64,000 bases of DNA, from assembly GCA_039594205.1 (NCBI GenBank), contig JBCNNW010000001.1, positions 124,001 to 188,000 of the forward strand, read 5' to 3'. Each line of letters begins with the position of its first letter. Position 1 is the first letter of the stretch. Made by a program: the position numbers and the translations under genes. Source of the stretch: Pseudescherichia sp039594205. GTDB taxonomy: Bacteria > Pseudomonadota > Gammaproteobacteria > Enterobacterales > Enterobacteriaceae. Below the pieces are notes generated by a model. The model was not told the origin of the DNA. It was given only the letters and a program-made list of their open reading frames with translations, and searched no databases. Of this stretch, positions 1 to 9,249 are shown in pieces.

Positions 1-2064
1 CAGATCGCGCTGTGGGCGCGGCACAATCCGGCGACCTTTGCTGATAAAGAGGCGCTGGTCGGCGCAGAGCTGGCGCGGCTGGAGCAGAAGAGTGATATCG
101 CCATCGCCCAGTATGAGAAGGCGATTAAGCTCTCGGGCGACGCGGAGTTTCATCATATCCACGGCCTGGCCTGTGAGCTGGCCGGCGGCTTTGCCAGGGC
201 AGCGGGTTTTCAGCTCGCCTCCGAAGCCTATTTCCGCGGGGCGTTTTCTGCCTGGCGGCGGTGGGGGGCGATGGCGAAACTGCGCCAGCTGGAGCGCCAC
301 TATCCGCATCTCTCGCCATCCGTACAGAGCACCCCCTACGACACCATCGCCTTTGCGCAGAATGAAGTCGTACACGATCTGGAGAGCATGCTCAGAGCGG
401 TGCGCGCTATGACCGAGGAGATCGACCTCGACCGGCTGATGCAGACGCTAATGACCCTGCTGCTTGAGCGGGCAGGTGCTCAGCGCGGTCTGCTTATTCG
501 CATTCTTGATAACAACGTACTGGAAATCCAGGCCTGCGCGGAGACCTCCGCGGACGGCGTGAAGGTACGGCGGGTTAAGGAGCGACCTTCTGCGACAGAT
601 ATGCCGCTGTCAATCCTCTCGGCGGTGATGCGCACCGGCCAGGAGATCCGCACCGGCAAGCCGGGAAGCTTTAGCCCTTTCAGCCAGGATGCCTATCTGG
701 TTACCTCCGGCGCGGCGGTGATGTGCGTCCCAATGTACAAGCAGGCTAAAATGGTCGGCGTGCTCTATCTGGAAAACCGCGTTATGCCGGAGATTTTTAC
801 CGCCGAGCATTCGCGCATCGTCAGGATGCTGGCGTCGCAGGCGGCGGTATCGCTGGAAACGGCGCGCCTGTACGCCGAGCTGCTGGAGGAGAACGTCCAG
901 CGGCGGCGAGTTGAGAAAGAGCTGCGCGCCAGCCAGACCTCCCTGATGCTCGGGGAGCGCATCAGCAACACCGGTACCTGGCGCTGGGATATCGATCAGG
1001 ATGTGATGTTTGTCTCCGATGAATATGCCCGCATCCTTGGCCTGCCGGACCGGCAGCGCACGATCTCGATGGCGGATTTTCTGATGCTGGTGCATCCGGA
1101 GGATTATCAGCGCATCAGCGGACTGGTCACCGAGAGCGTGCGTAACGGCGTCTCAATGCGCGCCGAGTTCCGTGTTTTCCGCCCGGACGGCGAGTGCCGG
1201 TATATTCTGGGCGTCGGCAACCCGGTAGGGGATGAGCCCAGCGTCGCGGAGTATTTCGGCGTCATCACCGATATTACCGCCCGCCGCCAATCCGAGGATG
1301 CCGTTCGCGTGGCGCAGGCCGATCTTGCCCGTGTCTCCCGCGCTACCACAGTCGGACAACTCACGGCCTCTATCGCCCATGAGATAAACCAGCCGCTGAT
1401 GTCAATCGTGGCCAATGCGGGTGCCAGCCTGCGCTGGCTCAGCCGCGAGCCAGCGATGCTCACCCAGGCGCGCACCAGCCTTGAGGAGATTATCAGCGAA
1501 GGCGAGCGCGCCGGGAATATCATTCGCGGCTTACAGGCGCTGACGCGTAATCAGATCTCAAGCCGCTCGCGGGTGAATCTGCATCATCTTGTTTATCACA
1601 TTGTGGCGCTCTCACGCAGCGAGCTGGAGCGGCAGCAGATCGCGCTCCACTACCAGCTCAAGGCCAAAGATGCCTTTATCTACGGCGACAGCGTGCAGAT
1701 CCAGCAGGTGCTGCTCAACCTGATCGTCAATGCGATTGATGCCATGGCGGGGGTACACGATCGCCCGCTGACTCTGACCGTAAGCTCGCAAAACCCGGAG
1801 CCAGGTAAAATCCGTCTTGACATTACCGATACCGGTATTGGCCTGAGCAGTGAGGTGCAGGCGCGGCTGTTTGATTCCTTCTACACAACCAAAGAGCAGG
1901 GAATGGGGATGGGACTGAGCATTAGCCAGAGTATCATTGAACGTCATGCGGGACGGCTGCAGGCCGCCCCAGGCGAGCGCCACGGCAGCAGGTTCTGGTT
2001 TACCCTGCCGGTGCATGACGGGCAGGGCGAACAGACGTCAGGAGGCGGGAGCGAGCTGCGATAG
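1..2064 (+). CDS. Large sensor histidine kinase, C-terminal part (5' end outside window)
   Basis: The frame is open from base 1, so the first ATG at 271 is internal and the real start lies upstream. The visible 687 residues hold a helical stretch, a GAF domain (about bases 400-870), a PAS domain (about 930-1290), a HisKA dimerisation domain with the H-box HEINQP (histidine codon at 1378) and an HATPase domain with an N-box (LIVNAIDAM), a DTGIG G1 box and a GMGMGLS G2 box. This layout matches the C-terminus of the long kinases that carry Ser/Thr-kinase-like and AAA-ATPase domains ahead of a histidine kinase. I infer the missing N-terminus from that family; it is not seen. The likely partner is the response regulator at 2491-3111. 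The last 27 bases overlap the opposing gene at 2038-2442. The signal sensed is unknown. Confidence 0.85.
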   Translation, partial: QIALWARHNPATFADKEALVGAELARLEQKSDIAIAQYEKAIKLSGDAEFHHIHGLACELAGGFARAAGFQLASEAYFRGAFSAWRRWGAMAKLRQLERHYPHLSPSVQSTPYDTIAFAQNEVVHDLESMLRAVRAMTEEIDLDRLMQTLMTLLLERAGAQRGLLIRILDNNVLEIQACAETSADGVKVRRVKERPSATDMPLSILSAVMRTGQEIRTGKPGSFSPFSQDAYLVTSGAAVMCVPMYKQAKMVGVLYLENRVMPEIFTAEHSRIVRMLASQAAVSLETARLYAELLEENVQRRRVEKELRASQTSLMLGERISNTGTWRWDIDQDVMFVSDEYARILGLPDRQRTISMADFLMLVHPEDYQRISGLVTESVRNGVSMRAEFRVFRPDGECRYILGVGNPVGDEPSVAEYFGVITDITARRQSEDAVRVAQADLARVSRATTVGQLTASIAHEINQPLMSIVANAGASLRWLSREPAMLTQARTSLEEIISEGERAGNIIRGLQALTRNQISSRSRVNLHHLVYHIVALSRSELERQQIALHYQLKAKDAFIYGDSVQIQQVLLNLIVNAIDAMAGVHDRPLTLTVSSQNPEPGKIRLDITDTGIGLSSEVQARLFDSFYTTKEQGMGMGLSISQSIIERHAGRLQAAPGERHGSRFWFTLPVHDGQGEQTSGGGSELR

Positions 2065-2442
2065 GCGGTTACGCAGTTCGCCATGCGCCATCGCCACCTC
2101 GGTCGACTCCTGCAGCGCATCGAGGTACTTCTGGCGAAACTCACTGCTGTTTTCCGCGCCCAGCAGGCTGGCGAGCGTTTTAGCGATGCTTTCCACTGAC
2201 GCGTTATCCACCGGCTGCTCTTTATCGTCCAGGCGCTCATCAATCTCAACCAGCACCTCGGAAATCTGCCGCAGCCAGGCAAACTGCGGATGGCTGGTTA
2301 ACAGCTGAAGGTGCTCAAACGCGTTGCCGGGATCGCCAAAACGTTGGGTTTCCAGATCCACCAGCGCTTTATGCACCTTTCTCAGCGCGGAGGAGAGGGT
2401 CTTAAGCTGCGTGCGGGACTCGGTAGCGGGTTGGCTGGTCAT
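2038..2442 (-). CDS. Hypothetical protein, 134 aa
   Basis: This is a 134-residue acidic, helix-rich protein beginning MTSQPATESRTQLKTL, without signal peptide, membrane segment or motif that I recognise. It lies 48 bases downstream of the response regulator on the same strand, so the two may be cotranscribed, and its end overlaps the 3' end of the opposing kinase gene by 27 bases. Composition looks like a real soluble protein, with heptad-like leucines and charged residues through the length. Its place between a kinase and a regulator suggests a role in the same signalling system, but that is inference from position only. Confidence 0.65.
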   Translation of the reverse strand: MTSQPATESRTQLKTLSSALRKVHKALVDLETQRFGDPGNAFEHLQLLTSHPQFAWLRQISEVLVEIDERLDDKEQPVDNASVESIAKTLASLLGAENSSEFRQKYLDALQESTEVAMAHGELRNRLSQLAPAS

Positions 2443-2490
2443 CGGTTTCTCCAGGGCTATAACGTTAACAAAAAGGCCGCAGCACGACCG

Positions 2491-3111
2491 CTAGCGGCTT
2501 TGCGATTTCACAATATTAAGGCGCTCCGCGCAGCGGACCAGATCCGCCAGCGAGCGCACCTCCATCTTCTCCATCACCCGCTTTTTGTGCACCTTGGCGG
2601 TGATCTCGCTGACGCTCATCGCGGTAGCGATCTGCTTGTTCAGCAGGCCACCAATGGCTAGCTGGAAGACCTCTTTCTCCCGCGGGGTCAGCGACTCATA
2701 GCGGCTGGTCAGGATCTGGATCTCCTGCGACGCGCCTATGTTTTTTTCCGCCAGCGTCAGCGCATCCGCCACCGCCTTAAGCAACAGTCCCGGTACGGCG
2801 GGCTTGGTCATAAACTCATACGCCCCGGCCTTCATCGCCTTAACGGAGAGCGGAATGGTGCCGAACCCGGTGAGAAAGATCACGGGAATAAGATAGCCAA
2901 GCTTTGTCAGCGATTCGGCTACGTCAAAACCGTCGGCATCCGGCATATTCATATCCAGGATAAGGCAGCCAGGCTCCGGCCTGAACGCATGAGAGAGAAA
3001 AGCTTTCGCTGAAGGAAAGTCAGCAACCCGATAATCCTCTGCCGTCAACAACCTGACCAGAGATTGCCTTACCGAATTATCATCATCTACTACATAAACA
3101 ATAGGATCCAT
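2491..3111 (-). CDS. FixJ/NarL-type response regulator
   Basis: A 206-residue response regulator. The receiver domain (about 1-120) has the acidic pair at D9-D10, the phospho-acceptor D53 (LILDMNMPD), T81 and K103 (TKPAV). A LuxR-type helix-turn-helix follows (about 140-200, with SLTPREKEVFQLAIGGLLNK). The order is that of FixJ-like transcription factors controlled by phosphorylation. The kinase ending at 2064 lies on the opposite strand and converges on it, with the 134-aa gene in between, and is the probable phosphate donor. Targets are unknown; the divergent RpiR gene at 3429 is a neighbour but no link is shown. Confidence 0.85.
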   Translation of the reverse strand: MDPIVYVVDDDNSVRQSLVRLLTAEDYRVADFPSAKAFLSHAFRPEPGCLILDMNMPDADGFDVAESLTKLGYLIPVIFLTGFGTIPLSVKAMKAGAYEFMTKPAVPGLLLKAVADALTLAEKNIGASQEIQILTSRYESLTPREKEVFQLAIGGLLNKQIATAMSVSEITAKVHKKRVMEKMEVRSLADLVRCAERLNIVKSQSR

Positions 3112-3428
3112 GAGTAGTCCTTGCCATCAACGTGTACGCATGCCTCTGAACCGCTAATCAGGAAAGTATATAACCATTTTGTTGTGTTATATAACAGAGA
3201 CATACCCCTCACGTTTACCAAATAATAACGGGATAGTAACACAATAATTCTCATTATCATCTTGAAAATAGGTCTGACGGGTGGTGCTGACTAACTTATT
3301 GACAAATAAAGATTAATATTTGAGCGTCGCCAGGAATAGAAGCGTTATTATCAGGTTACGGTAGCTCATCGTTGAGAAGCAAATTATGATACAAAGTACC
3401 AACCTTCTCCTGACCGCTGACGCTACCC
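3112..3428. other. Intergenic, divergent promoter region with a Fur-box-like stretch
   Basis: This 317-base AT-rich gap separates the response regulator (minus) from the RpiR gene (plus) and must hold both promoters. No gene or strong hairpin is visible. Bases 3243-3261 (AATAATTCTCATTATCATC) match the 19-base Fur consensus at about 13 positions by eye, which could be chance in AT-rich DNA. No clean sigma-70 promoter with 17-base spacing was found. Confidence 0.3.
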
Positions 3429-4292
3429 ATGGCTTATACGATCGATATTATCTCCTGTATCACCGACCGCTTTATGGAGCTGACCGCCACTGAAAAGCGC
3501 ATCGCCCAGTTTATCCTTGATGATGTCGCCACGGCGGCGGACCTGCCGATTGCCGAGCTGGCGCGTCTGACCCATACCAGCCAGGCCTCTGTTACCCGCT
3601 TTGCACGCGCGCTGGGCTGCAAGGACGTGCGCGAATTGAAAATGAAGCTGGCGCAGTCGCTGGCGGTAGGGCAGCGATTTATCCTCGACGTGCCGGATCT
3701 TGAAGGGGTACAGGGGATTTACGAGTCGATCATCAGCGTGCTGGAGACCAACCGCCGGGCGCTTAACGGCGAGGCGCTGAACAAGGCGGTTAGCTGGCTC
3801 AGCCAGGCGCGGCAGATTCTCGCCGTTGGCATGGGGGGCGGCTCCACCATCTGCGCTCAGGAGCTACAGTACCGCTTTTTCCGTCTTGGCCTGCCGGTGG
3901 TCAGTCAGAACGACGGCCTGCTGGTGCGGATGATGTGTTCCGCCGTGGCTCCGCAGGACGTGGTGCTGGTGCTGTCGCTGGGCGGCTATACCCCGGAGAT
4001 GATCGAGAGCGCGGCGATTGCCAGGCAGTACGGGGCGAAAGTGATCGCCATTACGCCGCTGGAGACGCCGCTGGCGGCGCAGGCCGATCTGGTGCTGCCC
4101 CTGCTGGTGCGGGAAAACGACTACATCTTTAAGCCCAGTACCTCCCGCTACGCCATGCTGGCGATGGTGGACGTGCTGGCGACCGAACTGGCGATGGCGA
4201 ACAAGGCGCAGACTAAAGATCGGCTGCGCCGTATCAAGCTGGCGCTGGACAGCCACCGCGGCGGCGTGGATCGTCAGCCGCTGGGAGACTGA
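3429..4292 (+). CDS. RpiR/MurR-family transcriptional regulator
   Basis: A 287-residue regulator with an N-terminal RpiR helix-turn-helix (about 1-80, TATEKRIAQFILDD and LARLTHTSQASVTRFARALG) and a C-terminal SIS domain (about 115-260, MGGGSTICAQELQYRF and VLVLSLGGYTPE). SIS domains of this family usually bind phosphosugars or related effectors. The gene converges on the symporter-RidA-deacylase operon that follows and is the obvious candidate to control it together with the deaminase at 8028. The ATG at 3429 lacks a strong Shine-Dalgarno, but the protein begins at the normal family position. Confidence 0.85.
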   Translation: MAYTIDIISCITDRFMELTATEKRIAQFILDDVATAADLPIAELARLTHTSQASVTRFARALGCKDVRELKMKLAQSLAVGQRFILDVPDLEGVQGIYESIISVLETNRRALNGEALNKAVSWLSQARQILAVGMGGGSTICAQELQYRFFRLGLPVVSQNDGLLVRMMCSAVAPQDVVLVLSLGGYTPEMIESAAIARQYGAKVIAITPLETPLAAQADLVLPLLVRENDYIFKPSTSRYAMLAMVDVLATELAMANKAQTKDRLRRIKLALDSHRGGVDRQPLGD

Positions 4293-4311
4293 TCCACGCC
4301 AGCTTGCTTCG

Positions 4312-5799
4312 CTAGCCCTCGGTCGGTTTACGTTTGCCGATCGGCAGCGGCGGAGCTTCCGGCTGGCTCTCGCGCTCACGGGTAATCAGCGCCAGCGCCT
4401 CATCCCGGCTGAGTGCGCTGGCAGGCGTGACCAGCGTCACCACCACGGCGCAACCCAGGCTGGTCAGCACCGACGGCACGCAGGGGTTGCCCCAGAAGGC
4501 GAGCCAGTCGCTGTCCATCAGTACAACGACTGAGGCACCCGCGCCACCTGCCAGCGCGGCCAGCGCTCCCTGCCAGTTAAAGCGGTTCCAGAAGCGGCCC
4601 AGAATCGAGCAGATAAACATGCCGGACATAATCATTGAGATCATTTTGGTGATATAGCTGATGATGTCGTTAGAGGTCAGGGCGAACAGCAGGGCAAGGG
4701 CGATCACCAGCACCAAGAAGATACGCGACAGACGAATGGCTCTCTCCGGCGCAGGCATATGCCCGGTCACCAGGGTGTAGAGATCGCGCAGGATGATCGA
4801 TACCCCGGCGATAGCATCCGAACTGCCGGAGGACATATTGGCAGACATGCCCGCAATCAGCACCGCCATCGCCAGCACCGGCGGCAGAACCTGGGTTGCG
4901 AACAGGAAGGCGAAGCCGCTGTTGTCCAGCTGCGAGTTCATCGTCCAGACCGCCATGCCGATAATCGCCGGCAGGAAGGAGAAGAGCAGGTAAAGCAGGC
5001 CGGTGATGGTAAATGACTGGCGCACCGACGACACCGTTTTTGCCGAATAGATACGCTGACGGTAGGAGGGGGTCGCCAGCACGCCCACGCCGATCACCAT
5101 CGCCAGCGAGAAGGCGGGCAGGACGCCAAGCTTATCCACCGCAAACAGGCTCTGGGCGGCAGGATCGACGGCATGCTTAATATTCTCCCAGCCGCCGACG
5201 TGATTCACCGCCAGCACGGCCATTAAAATAAAGCCGACAAACAGGATGATAGATTGAACGGTATCGATCCACACCACGGCGGAATAGCCCCCGATACCGA
5301 CATACACCACAAATGCCAGAGCAATAATAATTTTGGCGACGTTAATATCTATTCCACTGGCCCAGGCGAGATATAAACCGCCACCCAAAATATGTGCGCC
5401 CAGCCAGCCAATAGAGGCAATAAATATCAGCACGGCAACCACGTTTTTAACAATCTTACTGCCGCCGGTGTAATAGGAGATCTCTTCACTCATGGTCATA
5501 AAGCGTAATTTACGCACCGGGGCAAATAGCCAGGCGACCAGTAAGATCCCGACAGCGCCCCCGAGGCCATACAGCATCCCGGCCCAGCCGTTGGTATAGC
5601 CAAAGCCCACTGCGCCCACGCTTGAGCCGGTGCCAACCATCGTACCGACCGTCGATCCCAGGGTTAATATCATCGGCAGCGAGCGGCCGCCCAGCAAAAA
5701 GTCATCGCCATTTTTTTGATGCCGCGAAACGTACCAGCCGAGCGTAATCATGGCGCAGGCATACAGGGTGAACCAGACCAGAAAAGAGATATTATTCAT
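4312..5799 (-). CDS. Sodium:solute symporter family transporter
   Basis: A 495-residue, highly hydrophobic protein of the SSS family, with about 13 predicted membrane spans. It has the conserved early segment DFLLGGRSLPM followed by a glycine-rich stretch (GSTVGTMVGTGSSVG) and the central region GIGGYSAVVWIDTVQ typical of these carriers. The family imports amino acids, sugars, vitamins or carboxylates with sodium. It is the third gene after the deacylase (6384-7826) and RidA (5979-6374) on the minus strand, so it probably imports an N-acyl-D-amino acid or D-amino acid for them. The substrate is inferred from context only. Confidence 0.85.
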   Translation of the reverse strand: MNNISFLVWFTLYACAMITLGWYVSRHQKNGDDFLLGGRSLPMILTLGSTVGTMVGTGSSVGAVGFGYTNGWAGMLYGLGGAVGILLVAWLFAPVRKLRFMTMSEEISYYTGGSKIVKNVVAVLIFIASIGWLGAHILGGGLYLAWASGIDINVAKIIIALAFVVYVGIGGYSAVVWIDTVQSIILFVGFILMAVLAVNHVGGWENIKHAVDPAAQSLFAVDKLGVLPAFSLAMVIGVGVLATPSYRQRIYSAKTVSSVRQSFTITGLLYLLFSFLPAIIGMAVWTMNSQLDNSGFAFLFATQVLPPVLAMAVLIAGMSANMSSGSSDAIAGVSIILRDLYTLVTGHMPAPERAIRLSRIFLVLVIALALLFALTSNDIISYITKMISMIMSGMFICSILGRFWNRFNWQGALAALAGGAGASVVVLMDSDWLAFWGNPCVPSVLTSLGCAVVVTLVTPASALSRDEALALITRERESQPEAPPLPIGKRKPTEG

Positions 5800-5978
5800 T
5801 GCTCACGTCCAGATATCGTTAATCTATTTCGTCTGCGCGAAACGGATGTGTTAACAGGACCGGTCACCTGAAAAAGGGCGCAGGGGATCCGAGAGTACAG
5901 GCAAAATAAGTGTTGCCGGGGTACCGCAATAGCTTTTTTATAAATATGCGATCTCCCTTGCGCGCAAGGGAGAGGAGA

Positions 5979-6374
5979 TTATTTGATGCGAGCGGCGTTG
6001 TAGCAGGTCACATCGACTTCAACTTTGCAATCCACGACCAGGTCTGCGACGCAGCAGATGCGGGCAGGGGGATGATCGCCAAAAAATTCCCGGAAAACCT
6101 TGTTGAACGACTGGAAGTAGCGGGCGTCGGTCAGGATCACCTTCACGTGCACCACATCCGCCAGGGTATAGCCCGCCTCGGTCATGATATCCACGCAGTT
6201 CTGGATCGCCAGCCGGGACTGCTCGACAATGCCGCCTTCCACCACTTCGCCATTTTTCATTGGGGTCTGGCCAGAGACATAGAGCCAGCCGCCTGCCTCC
6301 ACCGCCCTGGCAAACGGCAGGTGCTGTCCGCCAGTACCGGTTCCGCCTTCAGTGCCATAACGTTTAATGCTCAT
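5979..6374 (-). CDS. RidA family enamine/imine deaminase
   Basis: A 131-residue protein of the RidA/YjgF/UK114 family (MSIKRYGTEGGTGTGG at the start, YVSGQTP and HPPARICCVADL further on, with the family's conserved arginine in the ARICC segment). RidA proteins hydrolyse reactive 2-aminoacrylate and other enamine/imine intermediates released by PLP enzymes. It lies 9 bases after the deacylase in the same operon. Its presence fits the PLP-dependent D-amino-acid deaminase at 8028, which would produce such intermediates. It may instead act on another intermediate of this pathway. Confidence 0.88.
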   Translation of the reverse strand: MSIKRYGTEGGTGTGGQHLPFARAVEAGGWLYVSGQTPMKNGEVVEGGIVEQSRLAIQNCVDIMTEAGYTLADVVHVKVILTDARYFQSFNKVFREFFGDHPPARICCVADLVVDCKVEVDVTCYNAARIK

Positions 6375-6383
6375 CGTTGCTCC

Positions 6384-7826
6384 TTATTCTGTGGTCTGCC
6401 GACGCAGGAAACGTCCTGCGCGTCCTGTAATGTGTTTATTGTGGTCGTAACTCATCACCCCATTCACCATCACGGCGTCGATGCCCTCCGCGGGCCGTTT
6501 GGGATCCGAGAAACTGGCGACGTCGCGCACCGTGAGCGGATCAAAAAGGACCAGGTCCGCATAGTAACCGGTTTTGATCAGGCCCCGCTGTGGCAGCTGG
6601 AAGCGCGCTGCCGACATGCCCGTCATCTTATGCACCGCCATCGTCAGCGGGAAAAGCTTCTCGTCGCGGCAGTAGTGGCCCAGCACGCGCGGGAAAGCGC
6701 CCCACAGGCGCGGGTGCGGCATCGGGTCGTTTGGCAGCCCGTCGGAACCGATCATCGTGACCGGATAGCGCAGCACCCGGCGCACGTCCTGCTCGTCCAT
6801 GTTGTAGTAAATGGCTCCGGCGGGCATCAGCCGCTCCGCTGCGCTGTGCAGGCTCACCTGCCAGCCGTCCGCTATCTGCTGTAGCGTTTTACCCGCCTGC
6901 TCCGGGTGCGGCTCAGACCAGGTAATGACGATGTCGAACTCGTCGGTCACCTGCTTGAGATCCAGCGTCGAGGAGCTGGCGGAGTAGGGGTAGCAATCGC
7001 AGGCGATCTCCTGGTGCTGGCGCATCTTGTCGAAAAATGCCAGCGTCTCCCGCGTGCGTCCCCAGTTTTTTGCCCCGGCGCACTTATGGTGTGACACCAC
7101 CACCGGCACCTTGCCGTGGCGGCCAATCCGGAACGCTTCGTCGAGCGCCTCCAGAATCGGTTCAAACTCCGAGCGCAGGTGCGTGGTGTAGATACTTTTT
7201 TCCGCCGCCAGCTCTTCCGCCAGGGCCATCACTTCGTCGGTGGATGACTGAAACGCCGTGGCGTAGGCCAGCCCGGTGCTCATCCCTAATGCCCCCTGCT
7301 GCAGCGCCGTGCGCAGCTGCTGGCGCATGGCGGCGATTTCGTCCGCGGTTGCCGCCCGGAACAGATCGTCCATGTGGTTATTGCGCAGGGTCGTATGACC
7401 AATCAGCGTCCCGACGTTGATGGCGGGCCGTGCGGCTTCCAGTGCGTGGGCGTAAGCGTCTACCGTCGGGTAGATAAAGTGCTCTTTCTCGCCCAGCAGG
7501 TTCATCGGGTCCGGTACGTCGCTGCGGATCGTGGCGGTAGCGGCGCTGATGCCGCAGTTGCCGACAATCACAGTGGTGATCCCCTGGCTAATTTTTGGCA
7601 GGTAATCGGGCATGCGGATGACGTTGGTATCGTCATGGGTATGCACGTCGATAAAGCCGGGCGACAGCACGTTGCCTGTGGCGTCGATAACGTGCCCGGC
7701 CTGAGCGTGGATCGCAGGCGCAATCTCCTCGATACGGTCGCCGCTGACCGCCACATCGGCGCGGTATTCGGGTCCGCCGCTGCCGTCGATAACGGTGGCG
7801 TTTTTGAAAAGCCAGTCATGCTTCAT
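6384..7826 (-). CDS. N-acyl-D-amino-acid deacylase (D-aminoacylase)
   Basis: A 480-residue amidohydrolase-superfamily enzyme. The metal-binding HxH lies at H62-H64 (GFIDVHTHDD), with a conserved cysteine at C91 (VGNCGIS) as in D-aminoacylases, and later the segments HLRSEFEPI, VSHHKCAG and SDGLPNDP. The family removes the acyl group from N-acyl-D-amino acids in the cytoplasm, giving free D-amino acid and a carboxylate. No signal peptide is present. It is the first gene of a minus-strand operon with RidA and the symporter and is divergent from the D-amino-acid deaminase. Some relatives are dihydroorotase-like, so substrate range is uncertain. Confidence 0.87.
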   Translation of the reverse strand: MKHDWLFKNATVIDGSGGPEYRADVAVSGDRIEEIAPAIHAQAGHVIDATGNVLSPGFIDVHTHDDTNVIRMPDYLPKISQGITTVIVGNCGISAATATIRSDVPDPMNLLGEKEHFIYPTVDAYAHALEAARPAINVGTLIGHTTLRNNHMDDLFRAATADEIAAMRQQLRTALQQGALGMSTGLAYATAFQSSTDEVMALAEELAAEKSIYTTHLRSEFEPILEALDEAFRIGRHGKVPVVVSHHKCAGAKNWGRTRETLAFFDKMRQHQEIACDCYPYSASSSTLDLKQVTDEFDIVITWSEPHPEQAGKTLQQIADGWQVSLHSAAERLMPAGAIYYNMDEQDVRRVLRYPVTMIGSDGLPNDPMPHPRLWGAFPRVLGHYCRDEKLFPLTMAVHKMTGMSAARFQLPQRGLIKTGYYADLVLFDPLTVRDVASFSDPKRPAEGIDAVMVNGVMSYDHNKHITGRAGRFLRRQTTE

Positions 7827-8027
7827 AACACCTCACTCCCTTTTTGTTCTGCAGCCAAGTTAATCATTTACAAGCTCAAAAAACAGTGGAAAACTACGCA
7901 AAATCCAGATCGTTTTGTGATACTTTTATTCAAAAACAATAACAATATTATATTTAATCCTTTATTTTCATATAGATAAATATGTTATTTTAACGTTAAA
8001 ACACGATGTCCCGATAAGGATCATGTT

Positions 8028-9248
8028 ATGAAATATCATTCCGATACGTTAGTGACCCATAAGTCCGCGATAATGCGTACCCCGGCAAACGTGCTGGCAG
8101 AAGAGGTTTGCCTGCCAGCGGCGGTGCTTAAAAAGTCGGCGCTGCGCAATAACATCGACTGGATGCAACGCTATGCTGACGCCCGCGGCGTCTCGCTGGC
8201 GCCGCACGGTAAAACCACCATGACGCCGTGGATCTTTCAGGCGCAGCAGCAGGCGGGCGCATGGGCGATTGGCGTTGGCAGCGCCTGGCAGGCCGGAGCG
8301 GCCATGGCGAGCGGTATCAAGCGCGTGCTGATGGTGAACCAGCTGGTGGGGAAGGCCAACATGCAGCTGATCGCTCAGCTTAAGCAGCATTACCGTGAGG
8401 TGGATTTTGCCTGCTGTGTGGACAGCGTTGAAAATGCCGTTGCGCTTGCAGACTTTTTTGCCGGGCAAAACCAGACGCTGGATGTACTGGTAGAGCTGGG
8501 CGTGCCAGGCGGGCGCTGCGGCTGTCGCAGCACTGACGCCGCGCTGGCGCTGGCGCAGAAAATCCACGCGCTGCCGGGACTGCGGCTGCGCGGGCTGGAG
8601 CTGTATGAGGGCGTGCTGCACGGCGACGATCCGCAGCCGCAGGTCGAAGCCCTGCTGCGTGATGCCGCCGAGCTGGCCTGTGGCATGGAGCACCTGGTGG
8701 ACGGTGAGTTTATTCTCACCGGCGCCGGTACGGTCTGGTATGACGTGGTATGTGATATCTGGCTTGCCGCCCGCAAACCGGCGCAGTGTCGAATTGTGAT
8801 CCGTCCGGGCTGTTATATCACCCACGACCGGGGAATTTATGCCGACGCACAGCAGACGTTGATTGCGCGCGACCGCGTCGCCTGCGATCTGGGTGGCGAT
8901 CTCGCCTCCGCCCTGGAGCTGGTGGCGATGGTGCAGTCGGTGCCGGAAGCCGACCGCGCGGTGGTGAACTTCGGCAAGCGCGACTGCGCCTTTGACGCCG
9001 GGCTGCCGCAGCCCATTGCCCACTATCGCCACGGCCAGGCGCTGCCGTTCCGGCCGCAGGCCATTGTCAGCGTTGGAATTATGGATCAGCACTGTATGGT
9101 GAAGCTGGCCCCGGAAAGCGACGTCCGCGTCGGTGACATTCTGGTGTTTGGCACCTCACATCCATGCCTGACCTTCGATAAATACAAAACGTTGCTGCTG
9201 ATTGATGACGACTACCACGTCGTCGACGAGCTTGATACGCTGTTCTAA
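8028..9248 (+). CDS. PLP-dependent D-amino-acid deaminase (DSD1 / D-threonine aldolase-like)
   Basis: A 406-residue protein of the alanine-racemase-like fold III PLP family. The cofactor lysine is K62 (LAPHGKTTMTP), and the C-terminal zinc-type pair lies in GTSHPCLTF (H378, C380), as in eukaryotic-type D-serine dehydratases and D-threonine aldolases. Other landmarks are ELGVPGGRCGC and GAGTVWYDVV. It probably converts a D-amino acid such as D-serine to its keto acid and ammonia. The gene is divergent from the deacylase across a 201-base AT-rich gap (7827-8027), which must hold both promoters. Exact substrate cannot be read from sequence. Confidence 0.8.
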   Translation: MKYHSDTLVTHKSAIMRTPANVLAEEVCLPAAVLKKSALRNNIDWMQRYADARGVSLAPHGKTTMTPWIFQAQQQAGAWAIGVGSAWQAGAAMASGIKRVLMVNQLVGKANMQLIAQLKQHYREVDFACCVDSVENAVALADFFAGQNQTLDVLVELGVPGGRCGCRSTDAALALAQKIHALPGLRLRGLELYEGVLHGDDPQPQVEALLRDAAELACGMEHLVDGEFILTGAGTVWYDVVCDIWLAARKPAQCRIVIRPGCYITHDRGIYADAQQTLIARDRVACDLGGDLASALELVAMVQSVPEADRAVVNFGKRDCAFDAGLPQPIAHYRHGQALPFRPQAIVSVGIMDQHCMVKLAPESDVRVGDILVFGTSHPCLTFDKYKTLLLIDDDYHVVDELDTLF

Positions 9249-9249
9249 T

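Noticed and set aside
5910..6884. Plus-strand open frame (324 codons) across RidA and the deacylase
   Set aside because: It spans two real opposing genes and the gap between them, with shadow-like composition.
8049..9092. Minus-strand open frame (347 codons) opposite the D-amino-acid deaminase
   Set aside because: Shadow of a clear PLP enzyme; composition rich in His, Arg and Gln, with no family motif.
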